Of a DNA stretch of 21,562 nucleotides, positions 5,257 through 12,568 are shown piece by piece. The translations under genes and the position numbers were made by a program. This DNA is from a virus. The stretch lies in IMG/VR virus record IMGVR_UViG_3300035698_014782, positions 1 through 21,562 of that record; one strand, 5' to 3'. Under the pieces are notes generated by a model. It did no database searches. It worked only from the letters and a program-made list of their open reading frames with translations, and was not told where the DNA came from. The stretch's first letter is position 1. Each line of letters begins with the position of its first letter.

Positions 5257-5706
5257 ATGCTACATACGATTGATTCGACAGGTTGGGACACACTCACATC
5301 TTGGTGTGTCCCAACCGCGATCAGTTTTCTTTCTGGGATTCCTCTGATCCATTCTCACTCTCGTGCCGCGTTTATTCAAGACAAGGCCTTGAAAGAGGTT
5401 AAGGGCGTGTACGCTGCAGAGGCGCTGTTGATGCTCAGAGAACAGGGATATAAAGGCGAGAGGGTCGATCTCAGCAGCCGATACAATGATGCCCCCAGGC
5501 TCAAGAAATTTCTCGAAGGTCGTACATCATGGGAGAAGGGCATGCCTCTCATGATTCAAGTTGAGGATTCCAAAGATTTCTGCCATATGATTGCAAGTCA
5601 TTATGGATATGCCGCTGACAATCATACAATGAAGCCTGTTGCAATTGACAAATTCCCTCACCTTAACAAATATGTGACATCAGCTTGGGTTGTGTCAAAA
5701 CTTTAA
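5257..5706 (+). CDS. Putative C39/papain-like cysteine peptidase-fold protein, 149 aa
   Basis: Near the N-terminus is the motif SWCVPTAISFLSGI. A Cys followed by PTA and a small helix is the nucleophile region of C39-like and related papain-fold peptidases. Towards the C-terminus, CHMIASHYGYAADN supplies a candidate catalytic His with a following Asn/Asp. The length (149) suits a single compact domain. If active it would cut a peptide or amide bond in a phage or host protein; the substrate is unknown. It stands alone behind its own promoter. Codons 9-20 form a 13-bp perfect inverted repeat, listed separately. The ribosome binding site (GGTGGAG, about 5240) lies a little far from the ATG. Confidence 0.7.
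   Translation: MLHTIDSTGWDTLTSWCVPTAISFLSGIPLIHSHSRAAFIQDKALKEVKGVYAAEALLMLREQGYKGERVDLSSRYNDAPRLKKFLEGRTSWEKGMPLMIQVEDSKDFCHMIASHYGYAADNHTMKPVAIDKFPHLNKYVTSAWVVSKL
5281..5316 (+). promoter_or_regulatory. 13-bp perfect stem-loop inside the 5' coding region
   Basis: Positions 5281-5293 and 5304-5316 are perfect inverted complements (GGTTGGGACACAC and its partner) separated by 10 nt. In the mRNA this strong, GC-containing hairpin starts about 48 nt after the predicted transcription start and covers codons 9-20, including the candidate catalytic Cys. It could slow early elongation, protect the mRNA or act as an attenuator. Confidence 0.6.
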
Positions 5707-5717
5707 TGGAGAATAAT

Positions 5718-5891
5718 ATGAAACTACTTTTAGGACTACTGTTTGTTCTTATGGTTACGTTCGTGCCGTTTGTACTGATCTGGGCAGTGAACATTCTATT
5801 TCCGATTGCTGCCATCCCGTTTACATTAGAGACTTGGTTGGCTGCATTTGTGATCGGCTCTCTGTTTACTAAAACCACTTACACGAAATGA
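5718..5891 (+). CDS. Small membrane protein with two transmembrane helices, 57 aa
   Basis: Very hydrophobic. The first helix covers about residues 2-27 (LLLGLLFVLMVTFVPFVLIW) and the second about 28-50 (LFPIAAIPF, then TWLAAFVIGSLF), with a short basic tail. GGAG lies 6-7 nt before the ATG at 5718. Proteins of this shape with an IW-N-x-LF...IPFT-x-TW-x-A pattern are frequent among tailed phages; their role is unknown, and inner-membrane location is expected. The ATGATGG following its end links it to the next gene. Confidence 0.75.
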   Translation: MKLLLGLLFVLMVTFVPFVLIWAVNILFPIAAIPFTLETWLAAFVIGSLFTKTTYTK

Positions 5892-5902
5892 TGGAGAACA
5901 CT

Positions 5903-6142
5903 GTGAATGGACACAAATTGGACGGCAATGCGATAGCTGTAGATGCGTATTACAATCAAAATATAGTGACAGACAATGCAATGAACATTCTTGAAGCGTT
6001 GTCAAATTCGGAGTTTGAAGATATTGCACAGGAGCTGTCTGATTGTGACGACAATTTTGATTATGCTGCACCAGAAGATGCAGTACTTGATTATATCGTT
6101 GCCAATATTGGGTTGTTTAACCCAGACCTCGAAGAAAGATGA
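5903..6142 (+). CDS. Acidic phage protein, 79 aa
   Basis: Start chosen at GTG 5903 because GGAG (5893-5896) stands 6 nt upstream; an in-frame ATG at 5888 has no ribosome binding site and overlaps the previous gene. The product is strongly acidic (FEDIAQELSDCDDNFDYAAP, EDAVLDYIV) and probably helical. No known family. Its stop overlaps the next gene by 4 nt. Confidence 0.65.
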   Translation: MNGHKLDGNAIAVDAYYNQNIVTDNAMNILEALSNSEFEDIAQELSDCDDNFDYAAPEDAVLDYIVANIGLFNPDLEER

Positions 6143-6285
6143 ATCACATGGACAGCAAACCAACCGTAACGGAAGTAAAGCTAAGCGAAAATACAATTAC
6201 TGAGATGTTTACTGTACTAGGTGCACACGTTTCTGGAACCACGCCTCTTGATTATTTTGATCAATGGGGTGATGAGGATGAATAA
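6139..6285 (+). CDS. Small acidic phage protein, 48 aa
   Basis: The ATG at 6139 overlaps the upstream stop (ATGA junction), with GAAGAAAG as a purine-rich ribosome binding site. It begins MNHMDSKPTVTEVKL and ends DYFDQWGDEDE. The acidic tail resembles other small phage proteins but no family is recognised. The next gene starts inside its last codons. Confidence 0.55.
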   Translation: MNHMDSKPTVTEVKLSENTITEMFTVLGAHVSGTTPLDYFDQWGDEDE

Positions 6286-6490
6286 AGTATTGGAGTTTCT
6301 AAAACTGTGGATGTCATCTGTTGCTGTCATAACTGCCATAATCCTGGTGCTCCTTATCTTCATTTCAATAGTAGTGTGGAGCTTTCCTATAGCAAATCCG
6401 TTCACCTGGTTGTTGCTGCGACTCGTCCTATCAATTGGTTTTATTTTTGCATGTATCCTCACACTTTTCGACATTTTTGAGGGATTGTAG
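6278..6490 (+). CDS. Small membrane protein with two transmembrane helices, 70 aa
   Basis: Residues about 13-35 (SSVAVITAIILVLLIFISIV) and 43-65 (TWLLLRLVLSIGFIFACILT) are hydrophobic helices joined by a short FPIANPF loop. It resembles the membrane protein at 5718 in layout, including IANPFTW against IAAIPFTLETW, and may be a distant relative. The start may be the ATG at 6278 or 6272; GGGG at about 6266 serves either. Expected in the host inner membrane; function unknown. Confidence 0.7.
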   Translation: MNKVLEFLKLWMSSVAVITAIILVLLIFISIVVWSFPIANPFTWLLLRLVLSIGFIFACILTLFDIFEGL

Positions 6491-6567
6491 TTCACATTAC
6501 ACGTCTAGTCAGCTATGTTGTATGAGCAGCAACCTGCGTTTTAATTATGAAAACAATGAGGAACTTA

Positions 6568-8565
6568 ATGACAAACTTTTTAATCTTTTCGAGGCTTGTA
6601 CGTGACCAATTCGATAAAATGTCGGAGGGTGAACTACACGTCACAGACATCTCCACAGACGTTCTGTGGGACACGTACATGTCGTCGTTCCCAGAAGGAA
6701 CGGATCCGATGTACAAAGAACGGACCGAACACGATTGTAATTGCTGCAAGCAATTTATTCGTAACATCGCAAACGTGGTTTCTATTAAAGATCTAGCAGT
6801 CACAACTGTTTGGGACGTTGCGGTGCGTGACGCTCCATATCCATACAACAAAGTTGCACAAGCAATGTTTGAGATGGTACAGGCAAGTAATGTCCATACG
6901 ATTTTCCACAAGTCTGAATCGCATTATGGTCAAGAAACAAATTTTCAACAGCTTGAAGACAAACAGGTGATCGAGTGGCATCACTTCGAAGCTAAGTTGA
7001 AGCCAAGATTTGTGTCTGATGATGGTCCCACCTTGATCTCTGAAGCAAATTCGAACGCTCAGGTGTTCCGTCGTGGTCTTGACGAGCTAAGACTGTCGGC
7101 AGTCGAATCGGTTTTGGATCTGATCAATTCCAACAGCATTTATCGTGGTGAAGAATTCACATCAATCGTGTCTGAGTTCAAAAAACTGAAAGCTGCATAC
7201 AGCAAATTGAACTCTGACAATGCAAGAGCAACGTTCATCTGGGAAAACTTGTCCAGCTTTGCATCGCGTTTTCGCAACACTGCTATTGGAACTTTGGTTC
7301 AAGACCTATCCAACGATGTCGAACTGGAGTCGGCAGTCCGGATGTTCGAATCCAAAGTCGCGCCGGACAATTACAAACGGACGACATCACTCATTACACC
7401 TAACATGATTAAAGATGCAATGAAGACGGTTGATGATTTGGGAATTGCAGACAGTCTACAGCGCCGCTTCGCAATCCTTGCTGATGTAAGTGTGAATGAT
7501 GTGCTTTTTGTCGATAATCAATCGCGAAGTCTGATGAAAGACAGTGGTCTCACTCAATTGCTTATGGAGGAGGTAAAACCAAAGCAGGTGTCGACAGACC
7601 GTGCAACCAAGATCACCATTGAAGACTTCCTTGAGACTGTTCTCCCCCGTACAGAATCTGTAGAACTTCAGATGAAAAACACAATGTCAGGCAATTTGAT
7701 GAGTCTGACTGCTCCAATTAACGAAGATGCCCCCAAACTGTTTAAATGGAACAACGGTTTTTCATGGTCCTATAACGGCAATGTGGCCGACTCCATGAAA
7801 GAAAAGGTAAAGCGTGCAGGTGGCAATGTTGATGCCCAACTACGTGTAAGTCTCAATTGGTTCAATACGGACGACTTGGACATTCATGTAAGAGAGCCTG
7901 ATGGTAACACCATCAACTTTAGTAACAAGTCTGGCAAACTTGATGTAGACATGAATGTTAGCCAGCCTGTTCGTGATGCTGTAGAAAATGTTCGCTGGCT
8001 GTCAAAGCCTGCAGACGGGACATATACTGTTTCGGTGAAGAATTACACAGTTCGCGAACGTGTAGATGTTGGCTTCAATCTTGAAGTAGAGTCGGATGGG
8101 ATACTGTATGAATTCTCTTATGCTAAACCTGTCCATGGGATGGTGCAAACTATCGAAATTGATGTTCGAGACGGCAAAGTGATGAAAATCGAAAAGCTCG
8201 CTGGTGTAGTAGAAAACTCTTCGGCCAAGGACATCTGGAACCTCAAAACAGAAGCGTTCGTCAAAGTCAACACCATCGTTACAAGTCCAAACTACATGGA
8301 AGACGATGGTGTAGGGAACAAGCATTGGTTCTTTGTACTTGATCAGTGTGTAAACCCTGACGCAACACGCGGATTCTACAACGAGCAGCTCCGTGGCGAT
8401 CTTACAAAGCACCGAAAGGTATTCGAGATCCTTGCAGACAAATTAAAATGTGAGCACACGACGGATCAGATGAGCGGAGTGGGATTCTCGTCTACAAAGA
8501 AAGATGCTGTTGTCGTTCACGCTAAAGGTAGTACACTTAACCAACTATATGAAATCAACTTTTAA
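6568..8565 (+). CDS. Large conserved phage protein with YfaP/DUF2135-like domain, 665 aa
   Basis: The start at 6568 is preferred: GAGGAA lies 4 nt upstream and the sequence then begins TNFLIFSRLVRDQFDKMSEG. The ATG at 6547 has no ribosome binding site. The N-terminal region holds LWDTYMSSFPEGTDP and EHDCNCCKQFIRN, a Cys cluster (residues about 57-60) that I know from a widespread family of phage proteins of unknown function. The middle is helical. At about residues 425-550, LRVSLNWFNTDDLDIHVREP, then GKLDVDMN, matches the YfaP/DUF2135-like beta domain with its conserved DLD. The next gene is its usual neighbour. Possible roles such as binding host or virion components are inference only. Confidence 0.8.
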   Translation: MTNFLIFSRLVRDQFDKMSEGELHVTDISTDVLWDTYMSSFPEGTDPMYKERTEHDCNCCKQFIRNIANVVSIKDLAVTTVWDVAVRDAPYPYNKVAQAMFEMVQASNVHTIFHKSESHYGQETNFQQLEDKQVIEWHHFEAKLKPRFVSDDGPTLISEANSNAQVFRRGLDELRLSAVESVLDLINSNSIYRGEEFTSIVSEFKKLKAAYSKLNSDNARATFIWENLSSFASRFRNTAIGTLVQDLSNDVELESAVRMFESKVAPDNYKRTTSLITPNMIKDAMKTVDDLGIADSLQRRFAILADVSVNDVLFVDNQSRSLMKDSGLTQLLMEEVKPKQVSTDRATKITIEDFLETVLPRTESVELQMKNTMSGNLMSLTAPINEDAPKLFKWNNGFSWSYNGNVADSMKEKVKRAGGNVDAQLRVSLNWFNTDDLDIHVREPDGNTINFSNKSGKLDVDMNVSQPVRDAVENVRWLSKPADGTYTVSVKNYTVRERVDVGFNLEVESDGILYEFSYAKPVHGMVQTIEIDVRDGKVMKIEKLAGVVENSSAKDIWNLKTEAFVKVNTIVTSPNYMEDDGVGNKHWFFVLDQCVNPDATRGFYNEQLRGDLTKHRKVFEILADKLKCEHTTDQMSGVGFSSTKKDAVVVHAKGSTLNQLYEINF

Positions 8566-8576
8566 GGATAAAAAAT

Positions 8577-8975
8577 ATGAATATGTTTGAACGTGCAACA
8601 CGTAGTAAATATACTTTTGCGACAAGTGTTGGCCTCATCGGTGTAACAGATCTTTGGGACCTGCCACTGACCTCACAGCGTGGTGCAAACCTGAACGACG
8701 TAGCGAAAGAAATCAATCGTGTTTTGAAATCGCAAGACGAAGATGACTTTGTGTCCATGTCTATCAATGTGAAAAAGACACAAAACGAGTTCAAGCTCGA
8801 ACTGGTTAAGTACATCATCTCCGTAAAGCAGGCAGAGAATTCAGCAAGCCTCGAGAAAAAGACCAATGCAATGCGCAAAGAGAAGTTACTTGCGTTGTTG
8901 GCTAAGAAAAACGACGATGCTCTTGAAAGCAAAACCATCGAAGAAATTCAACGGGAAATCGAAGCTCTGGCATAA
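8577..8975 (+). CDS. Conserved phage protein, partner of the YfaP-like protein, 132 aa
   Basis: Begins MNMFERATRSKYTFATSVGL and contains VTDLWDLPLTSQRGANLNDVAKEINR, a pattern I recognise in many tailed phages. The second half is a long Lys/Glu-rich helix or coiled coil (residues about 85-132). AAGGA lies just before the ATG, and it begins 12 nt after the large protein's stop, so the two are cotranscribed. Function unknown. The recurrent pairing in other phages, which I recall rather than computed, suggests they act together. Confidence 0.78.
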   Translation: MNMFERATRSKYTFATSVGLIGVTDLWDLPLTSQRGANLNDVAKEINRVLKSQDEDDFVSMSINVKKTQNEFKLELVKYIISVKQAENSASLEKKTNAMRKEKLLALLAKKNDDALESKTIEEIQREIEALA

Positions 8976-8981
8976 GAAAAA

Positions 8982-9011
8982 GAGTGGTGATGGCAAACAC
9001 TATCACCACTC
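8982..9011 (+). terminator. Intercistronic stem-loop
   Basis: Perfect 10-bp inverted repeat (8982-8991 with 9002-9011) with a 10-nt loop, starting 7 nt after a stop codon. There is no T tract, so termination would be weak. It may instead stabilise the 3' end of the upstream mRNA. Confidence 0.5.
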
Positions 9012-9058
9012 CATCTACTGACACGCTTTCCACACAAAAAACAAATCGGAGAAAAGTA

Positions 9059-9352
9059 ATGGAAGATCAAACACAAAACGTCGAAGATTGCTCGGGACAG
9101 AGCGAGTACGCCACTGAAGAGGATGCGCGCGCTGATCTGATCAATACCAACGCAGGAACTGTCCTCGAGGAGATTATGAACTTGCTCGAAAACGGCACAT
9201 TGGACGAAGATACACTTTTGGCTGACACCTATGGGAGAATGGCTGCTCTTGAAATGATTGGGTTTTCTACTCTTGAATTGGCAGAATCTGCTATGGAAAC
9301 ATCAGAATTTATGATTGATGTAAATAGCGAACCTGTTGATGGGGAGGAATGA
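9059..9352 (+). CDS. Acidic phage protein, 97 aa, paralogue of the next gene
   Basis: Start at ATG 9059, supported by CGGAG 7-8 nt upstream; a GTG at 8984 lies inside the stem-loop and is unlikely. The product is acidic and helical. Its core LLENGTLDEDTLLADTYGRM, then EMIGFST, parallels ARIDSGSLDHATFLSETYAR, then EILGYST, in the following gene, so the pair arose by tandem duplication. No known family. The gap to the next ATG is 4 nt. Confidence 0.68.
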   Translation: MEDQTQNVEDCSGQSEYATEEDARADLINTNAGTVLEEIMNLLENGTLDEDTLLADTYGRMAALEMIGFSTLELAESAMETSEFMIDVNSEPVDGEE

Positions 9353-9356
9353 AAAC

Positions 9357-9590
9357 ATGACCAAAGAATTGCAGAAGCCTGAGACGTTTGTCACTCAGAT
9401 GGTGATGGATATCCTCGCGCGGATTGACAGCGGATCCTTAGATCATGCTACATTTTTGTCTGAGACATACGCACGTGTGGTGTGTGCGGAGATCTTAGGA
9501 TATTCGACAGACAGCATGCAGACAGATGCAAAAATGGCTGCCAAGGAACTAAGTGACATCGCCTACGAAAAAGAGCCGAAAGATTTCTGA
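9357..9590 (+). CDS. Phage protein, 77 aa, paralogue of the preceding gene
   Basis: Start at ATG 9357 with GGGGAGGAA 8 nt upstream, inside the end of the preceding gene. It shares the D-x-T-x-L-x-[DE]-TY-x-R...E-[IM]-[LI]-G-[FY]-ST core with that gene but lacks its acidic N-terminal extension. Probably a helical bundle; it may form a heteromer with the paralogue. Function unknown. It is followed by 107 bp holding a promoter-like site and a long palindrome. Confidence 0.66.
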   Translation: MTKELQKPETFVTQMVMDILARIDSGSLDHATFLSETYARVVCAEILGYSTDSMQTDAKMAAKELSDIAYEKEPKDF

Positions 9591-9597
9591 TTTGATG

Positions 9598-9606
9598 TGG
9601 TATAAT
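9598..9606 (+). promoter_or_regulatory. Extended -10 promoter candidate
   Basis: TGGTATAAT, the perfect extended -10 form (TG-n-TATAAT), with no clear -35 at 17 bp. Predicted start near 9613, placing the 32-bp palindrome in the leader of the helicase gene. Confidence 0.5.
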
Positions 9607-9638
9607 CACAATTGATAAAGTAATTATGTGTGTAACAC

Positions 9639-9670
9639 AACACACCTCTACTTATAAGTAGAGGTGTGTT
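9639..9670 (+). terminator. 32-bp perfect palindrome between genes
   Basis: Every base of 9639-9670 is matched in the inverted repeat (left half begins AACACACCTCTACTTA). As RNA it gives a stem of about 14 bp with a minimal loop. Only TT follows, so it is not a classical terminator, and its symmetry would work on both strands. It could be a bidirectional terminator, a leader stem-loop or a binding site for a dimeric protein. Confidence 0.6.
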
Positions 9671-9697
9671 CAAACTGAAAAAATGTGAAAGAGTATT

Positions 9698-10813
9698 ATG
9701 TGGAATGATCAACAAAAAGCAGCGCTCGTTGATGTAAATAGGTGGTTCATGGAATACAAATCGGCCCCAAATAAAAGATCAGTAAAACCTTGGTTTTCTC
9801 TGCAAGGTTTTGCGGGAACGGGAAAAACGACACTGGCAAGGCACTTTGCTGAAGGGATTGATACGCCTGTTTTCGCAGCCTTTACAGGGAAAGCAGCTCT
9901 TGTCATGCGTAAAGCAGGGTGTGAAGGTGCGAGGACAATACACAGTCTGATCTACATTGCAGAACAGCATAAGACGACAGGTGCACTCACGTTCAGGCTA
10001 AACAAGCAGAGTGCGTTGGCTGATGCGGACCTGTTAATCATTGACGAATGTTCGATGGTCAACGAGGAGATTGGCAAGGATCTGCTGTCTTTTGGAGTTC
10101 CGATTCTTGTTCTCGGCGATCCAGAGCAGTTGCCTCCTGTCGATGGAGCAGGCTTCTTCACATCACGTAAACCTGATGTTATGTTGACAGAGATCCACAG
10201 GCAGGCTAAGGACAGTCCTATTATTCATCTTGCTACAATTGCAAGGTCAGGGCAGATGCCTGACATCGGAACATATGGCGATTGCAGAGTCGTCTCAAAG
10301 ATCTCGTCCTCTGATGCACTTGATGCTGATCAGATCCTTGTTGGGCGAAATGTTACACGAGAAGATTTGAATCGCAAGATGAGAAAAATGTTGAAGTTTA
10401 CGTCTGACATGCCTTCTGCTAAAGAAAAACTGATCTGCCTAAAAAATGATCGCGATCTTGCCATTTTCAACGGTGGAATGTTTACAGTGCTCGAGCCAAT
10501 TCAGAACAAATACAAGACCCAATTCAGCTCCTATATGGTGAATTCAGAGGACGATGAGGATCGTCAGCCATTCACTATCAAAGTCCACAACAGTTTCTTC
10601 GTATCAGACGTCCCTGTACCAAACTGGAAACTACTCAAAGGATCGCAAAGTATGGACTACGCATACTGCATTACGACACACAGAGCTCAAGGTAGCCAAT
10701 GGGGCAACGTCCTTGTGTATGGGTCTGAATCGTACGTGTTTCGTGACGATCAATACAGATGGCTTTACACAGGGATTACACGTGCACAAGAAAAATTAAC
10801 TCTTGTGGTGTGA
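9698..10813 (+). CDS. SF1B DNA helicase, Dda/RecD type
   Basis: A 371-residue ATP-driven 5'-3' DNA helicase, the type that starts or restarts replication forks in T4 (Dda, 439 aa). Motifs in order: Walker A GFAGTGKTT (residues 37-45); Ia AAFTGKAA; Walker B LIIDECSM (113-120); III GDPEQLPPVDG (140-150); IV/V YCITTHRAQGSQW near residue 325; and VI YTGITRAQEKL near 360. The C-terminal motifs fit the UvrD_C_2 domain. Shorter than Dda, mainly between motifs III and V. A GAAAGAG ribosome binding site precedes the ATG. The metallophosphoesterase gene follows 44 bp on, partly behind its own promoter. Confidence 0.92.
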   Translation: MWNDQQKAALVDVNRWFMEYKSAPNKRSVKPWFSLQGFAGTGKTTLARHFAEGIDTPVFAAFTGKAALVMRKAGCEGARTIHSLIYIAEQHKTTGALTFRLNKQSALADADLLIIDECSMVNEEIGKDLLSFGVPILVLGDPEQLPPVDGAGFFTSRKPDVMLTEIHRQAKDSPIIHLATIARSGQMPDIGTYGDCRVVSKISSSDALDADQILVGRNVTREDLNRKMRKMLKFTSDMPSAKEKLICLKNDRDLAIFNGGMFTVLEPIQNKYKTQFSSYMVNSEDDEDRQPFTIKVHNSFFVSDVPVPNWKLLKGSQSMDYAYCITTHRAQGSQWGNVLVYGSESYVFRDDQYRWLYTGITRAQEKLTLVV

Positions 10814-10831
10814 AAGACAATAATGTAAAAT
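10803..10831 (+). promoter_or_regulatory. Sigma-70-like promoter
   Basis: TTGTGG (10803-10808), 17-bp spacer, TAAAAT (10826-10831). The -10 is identical to that at 485 and the -35 to that at 2373. Predicted start near 10838, 20 nt before the metallophosphoesterase ATG; the -35 lies in the last helicase codons. Confidence 0.58.
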
Positions 10832-10857
10832 GTTTTGAACACAGACAAGGAGAGATT

Positions 10858-11433
10858 ATGAGCAGGGACATTTGGTTCTTCAGCGACCACCATTTTGGAC
10901 AATCGAGTATTTTGAAGTTTACCGACAAGGACGGAAATCTTGTTCGTCCTGGCTTTGCTGATGTCGCTGAGATGGACAACTACATGATTGAAATGTGGAA
11001 CGCATCGATCAAACCAGGCGATATTGTATATCATCTTGGAGACATTGCATTTGACAAGCAAAAGTTCACTGATTCAATATTGAATCAGTTACAGGGAAGG
11101 ATTCGATTGGTAGTCGGCAACCATGATGATATTAAGTTGATGTCATCGTTGCCTAAAATTCAAAAGATTTTAGAGAGTCGAAGGTTTGATGATCATATGT
11201 TCATTGCCAGTCATAGACCATTGCACCCTCACAATCTGTGGAACCATAGAAAGATGTGCCCGTTGATTAATCTGGTCGGACACATTCACAGTAACGATCC
11301 TCCACCTGACCAATACATAAACGTCTGTGTTGAGAGGACAGGATACAAGCCAATACACATCGACGACATTGCACAACAAGCACATATAATGATTCAAAAT
11401 TTAGAGGAGGCATACAATGAGCAAATTACCTAA
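10858..11433 (+). CDS. Calcineurin-like metallophosphoesterase, 191 aa
   Basis: Start at ATG 10858, with AAGGAGAG 5 nt upstream. All signature blocks of the superfamily are present: FFSDHHFG (D-x-H, residues 8-14), VYHLGDIAF (GD), LVVGNHDD (GNHD), IASHRPLHP (the first distal His) and NLVGHIHS (GHxH). These residues hold two metal ions that hydrolyse phosphate esters. The compact size matches phage phosphoesterases of the YfcE type. Substrate is unknown; 2',3'-cyclic phosphates, nucleotides or phosphoproteins are all possible. Its end overlaps the nucleotidyltransferase-like gene by 17 nt, so the two are translated together. Confidence 0.88.
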   Translation: MSRDIWFFSDHHFGQSSILKFTDKDGNLVRPGFADVAEMDNYMIEMWNASIKPGDIVYHLGDIAFDKQKFTDSILNQLQGRIRLVVGNHDDIKLMSSLPKIQKILESRRFDDHMFIASHRPLHPHNLWNHRKMCPLINLVGHIHSNDPPPDQYINVCVERTGYKPIHIDDIAQQAHIMIQNLEEAYNEQIT

Positions 11434-12568
11434 GAATCCGCTTCCGTTTTCGGTTCCTGGTTGCTACCTTGCGGGTGGGGCGATTCTTTCCACAGTAACC
11501 AAAACAGAAATATCAGATTATGATCTTTACCCAAAGTCTAAAGAGGCGATGATCACGCTGTTCTACATTTTGCAAGAATCGAACTGCTTTGTGGTCAATT
11601 ATTCGGACCGAGCGGTGACATGGAAGTGCAATGACGTTGTAAAAGACAATGGCGAGCGCGGCATCATTCAGGTGATGACGTTTGACACATTTGAAAATCC
11701 CGAAAAGATTTTTGACTTTTTCGATTTCTCTGTTTGTATGGGCGCATTTGACACAGATACGCTTGAATACCATTTTCACAAAGACTTCTGGCCTTCTGTG
11801 GCAAGCAGAACACTGTACTTCAATCCTAAGACAAAATACCCATTAAATAGTCTGACACGCGTCAGTAAGTACACGTCCAAAGGATACCACTTACCTAAGA
11901 CACAGTCGATCAAAATGTCTCTTGCTGTGATCAACTCAGGGATGCCAACATCGTGGGAAGAACTTGAAGCAGCCATTGGCGGATCTTACGGCAGACAGAT
12001 CAAAATTATGGTTACGGATAAAGAATTCTCATACGAAGCTGCATTGGAAATTCTGGGCGATCTTGTTCTTGATATCGATGTAGTGACTGAATCGTACGAC
12101 AAGATTAAGGCCGAACACCTTGAGGTGAGCGTCACTGGCTCGACTGTTCCAATTCTAACAATTCCATACAGTAACAACAGCATGAATTCAAGCTCCAAAA
12201 CATATAAAATAGTTAATGGCGCTGCTGTTCCTATGGACGCTGCTGAAAAGACTGCTTTGACGTTGCTCGGCGTCAATATGGAGGAAATTGACCCTAACAC
12301 GATGTTTAACGGATACAAGTGGATGACACATGTAGATGGCAACACGTATGAAGGACTCTTCAACTTCAAAAGGGTTCAATACACAATGAAAGAAGAAACC
12401 GGTGAGATCACAGGACTATACAACACTCCTGAAATGGCACTTCAGCCGCCAAGTTCAGCACAAACTTCACTGTGCATGTTTTCATTCGTTGCATCAGACA
12501 TAACCAGTGCAACGTCGAGAGATTTTCACGTCAAGCGTTCCACATTTCAAGAGGTGGTCAAATGTTGA
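11417..12568 (+). CDS. Nucleotidyltransferase-fold protein, 383 aa
   Basis: The N-terminus has GCYLAGGAILS (GG at residues 20-21) followed by ISDYDLYPKS (D34, D36). This is the GG-(x)n-D-x-D pattern of the polymerase-beta nucleotidyltransferase fold, as in CCA-adding and poly(A) enzymes. FDFFDFSVCMGAFD (around residues 99-112) is probably the strand carrying the third acidic residue. The C-terminal half shows no known domain. It may add nucleotides to RNA or a small molecule; substrate unknown. It overlaps the metallophosphoesterase gene by 17 nt with GAGGAGG upstream of the ATG, and overlaps the next small gene by 7 nt. Confidence 0.76.
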   Translation: MSKLPKNPLPFSVPGCYLAGGAILSTVTKTEISDYDLYPKSKEAMITLFYILQESNCFVVNYSDRAVTWKCNDVVKDNGERGIIQVMTFDTFENPEKIFDFFDFSVCMGAFDTDTLEYHFHKDFWPSVASRTLYFNPKTKYPLNSLTRVSKYTSKGYHLPKTQSIKMSLAVINSGMPTSWEELEAAIGGSYGRQIKIMVTDKEFSYEAALEILGDLVLDIDVVTESYDKIKAEHLEVSVTGSTVPILTIPYSNNSMNSSSKTYKIVNGAAVPMDAAEKTALTLLGVNMEEIDPNTMFNGYKWMTHVDGNTYEGLFNFKRVQYTMKEETGEITGLYNTPEMALQPPSSAQTSLCMFSFVASDITSATSRDFHVKRSTFQEVVKC

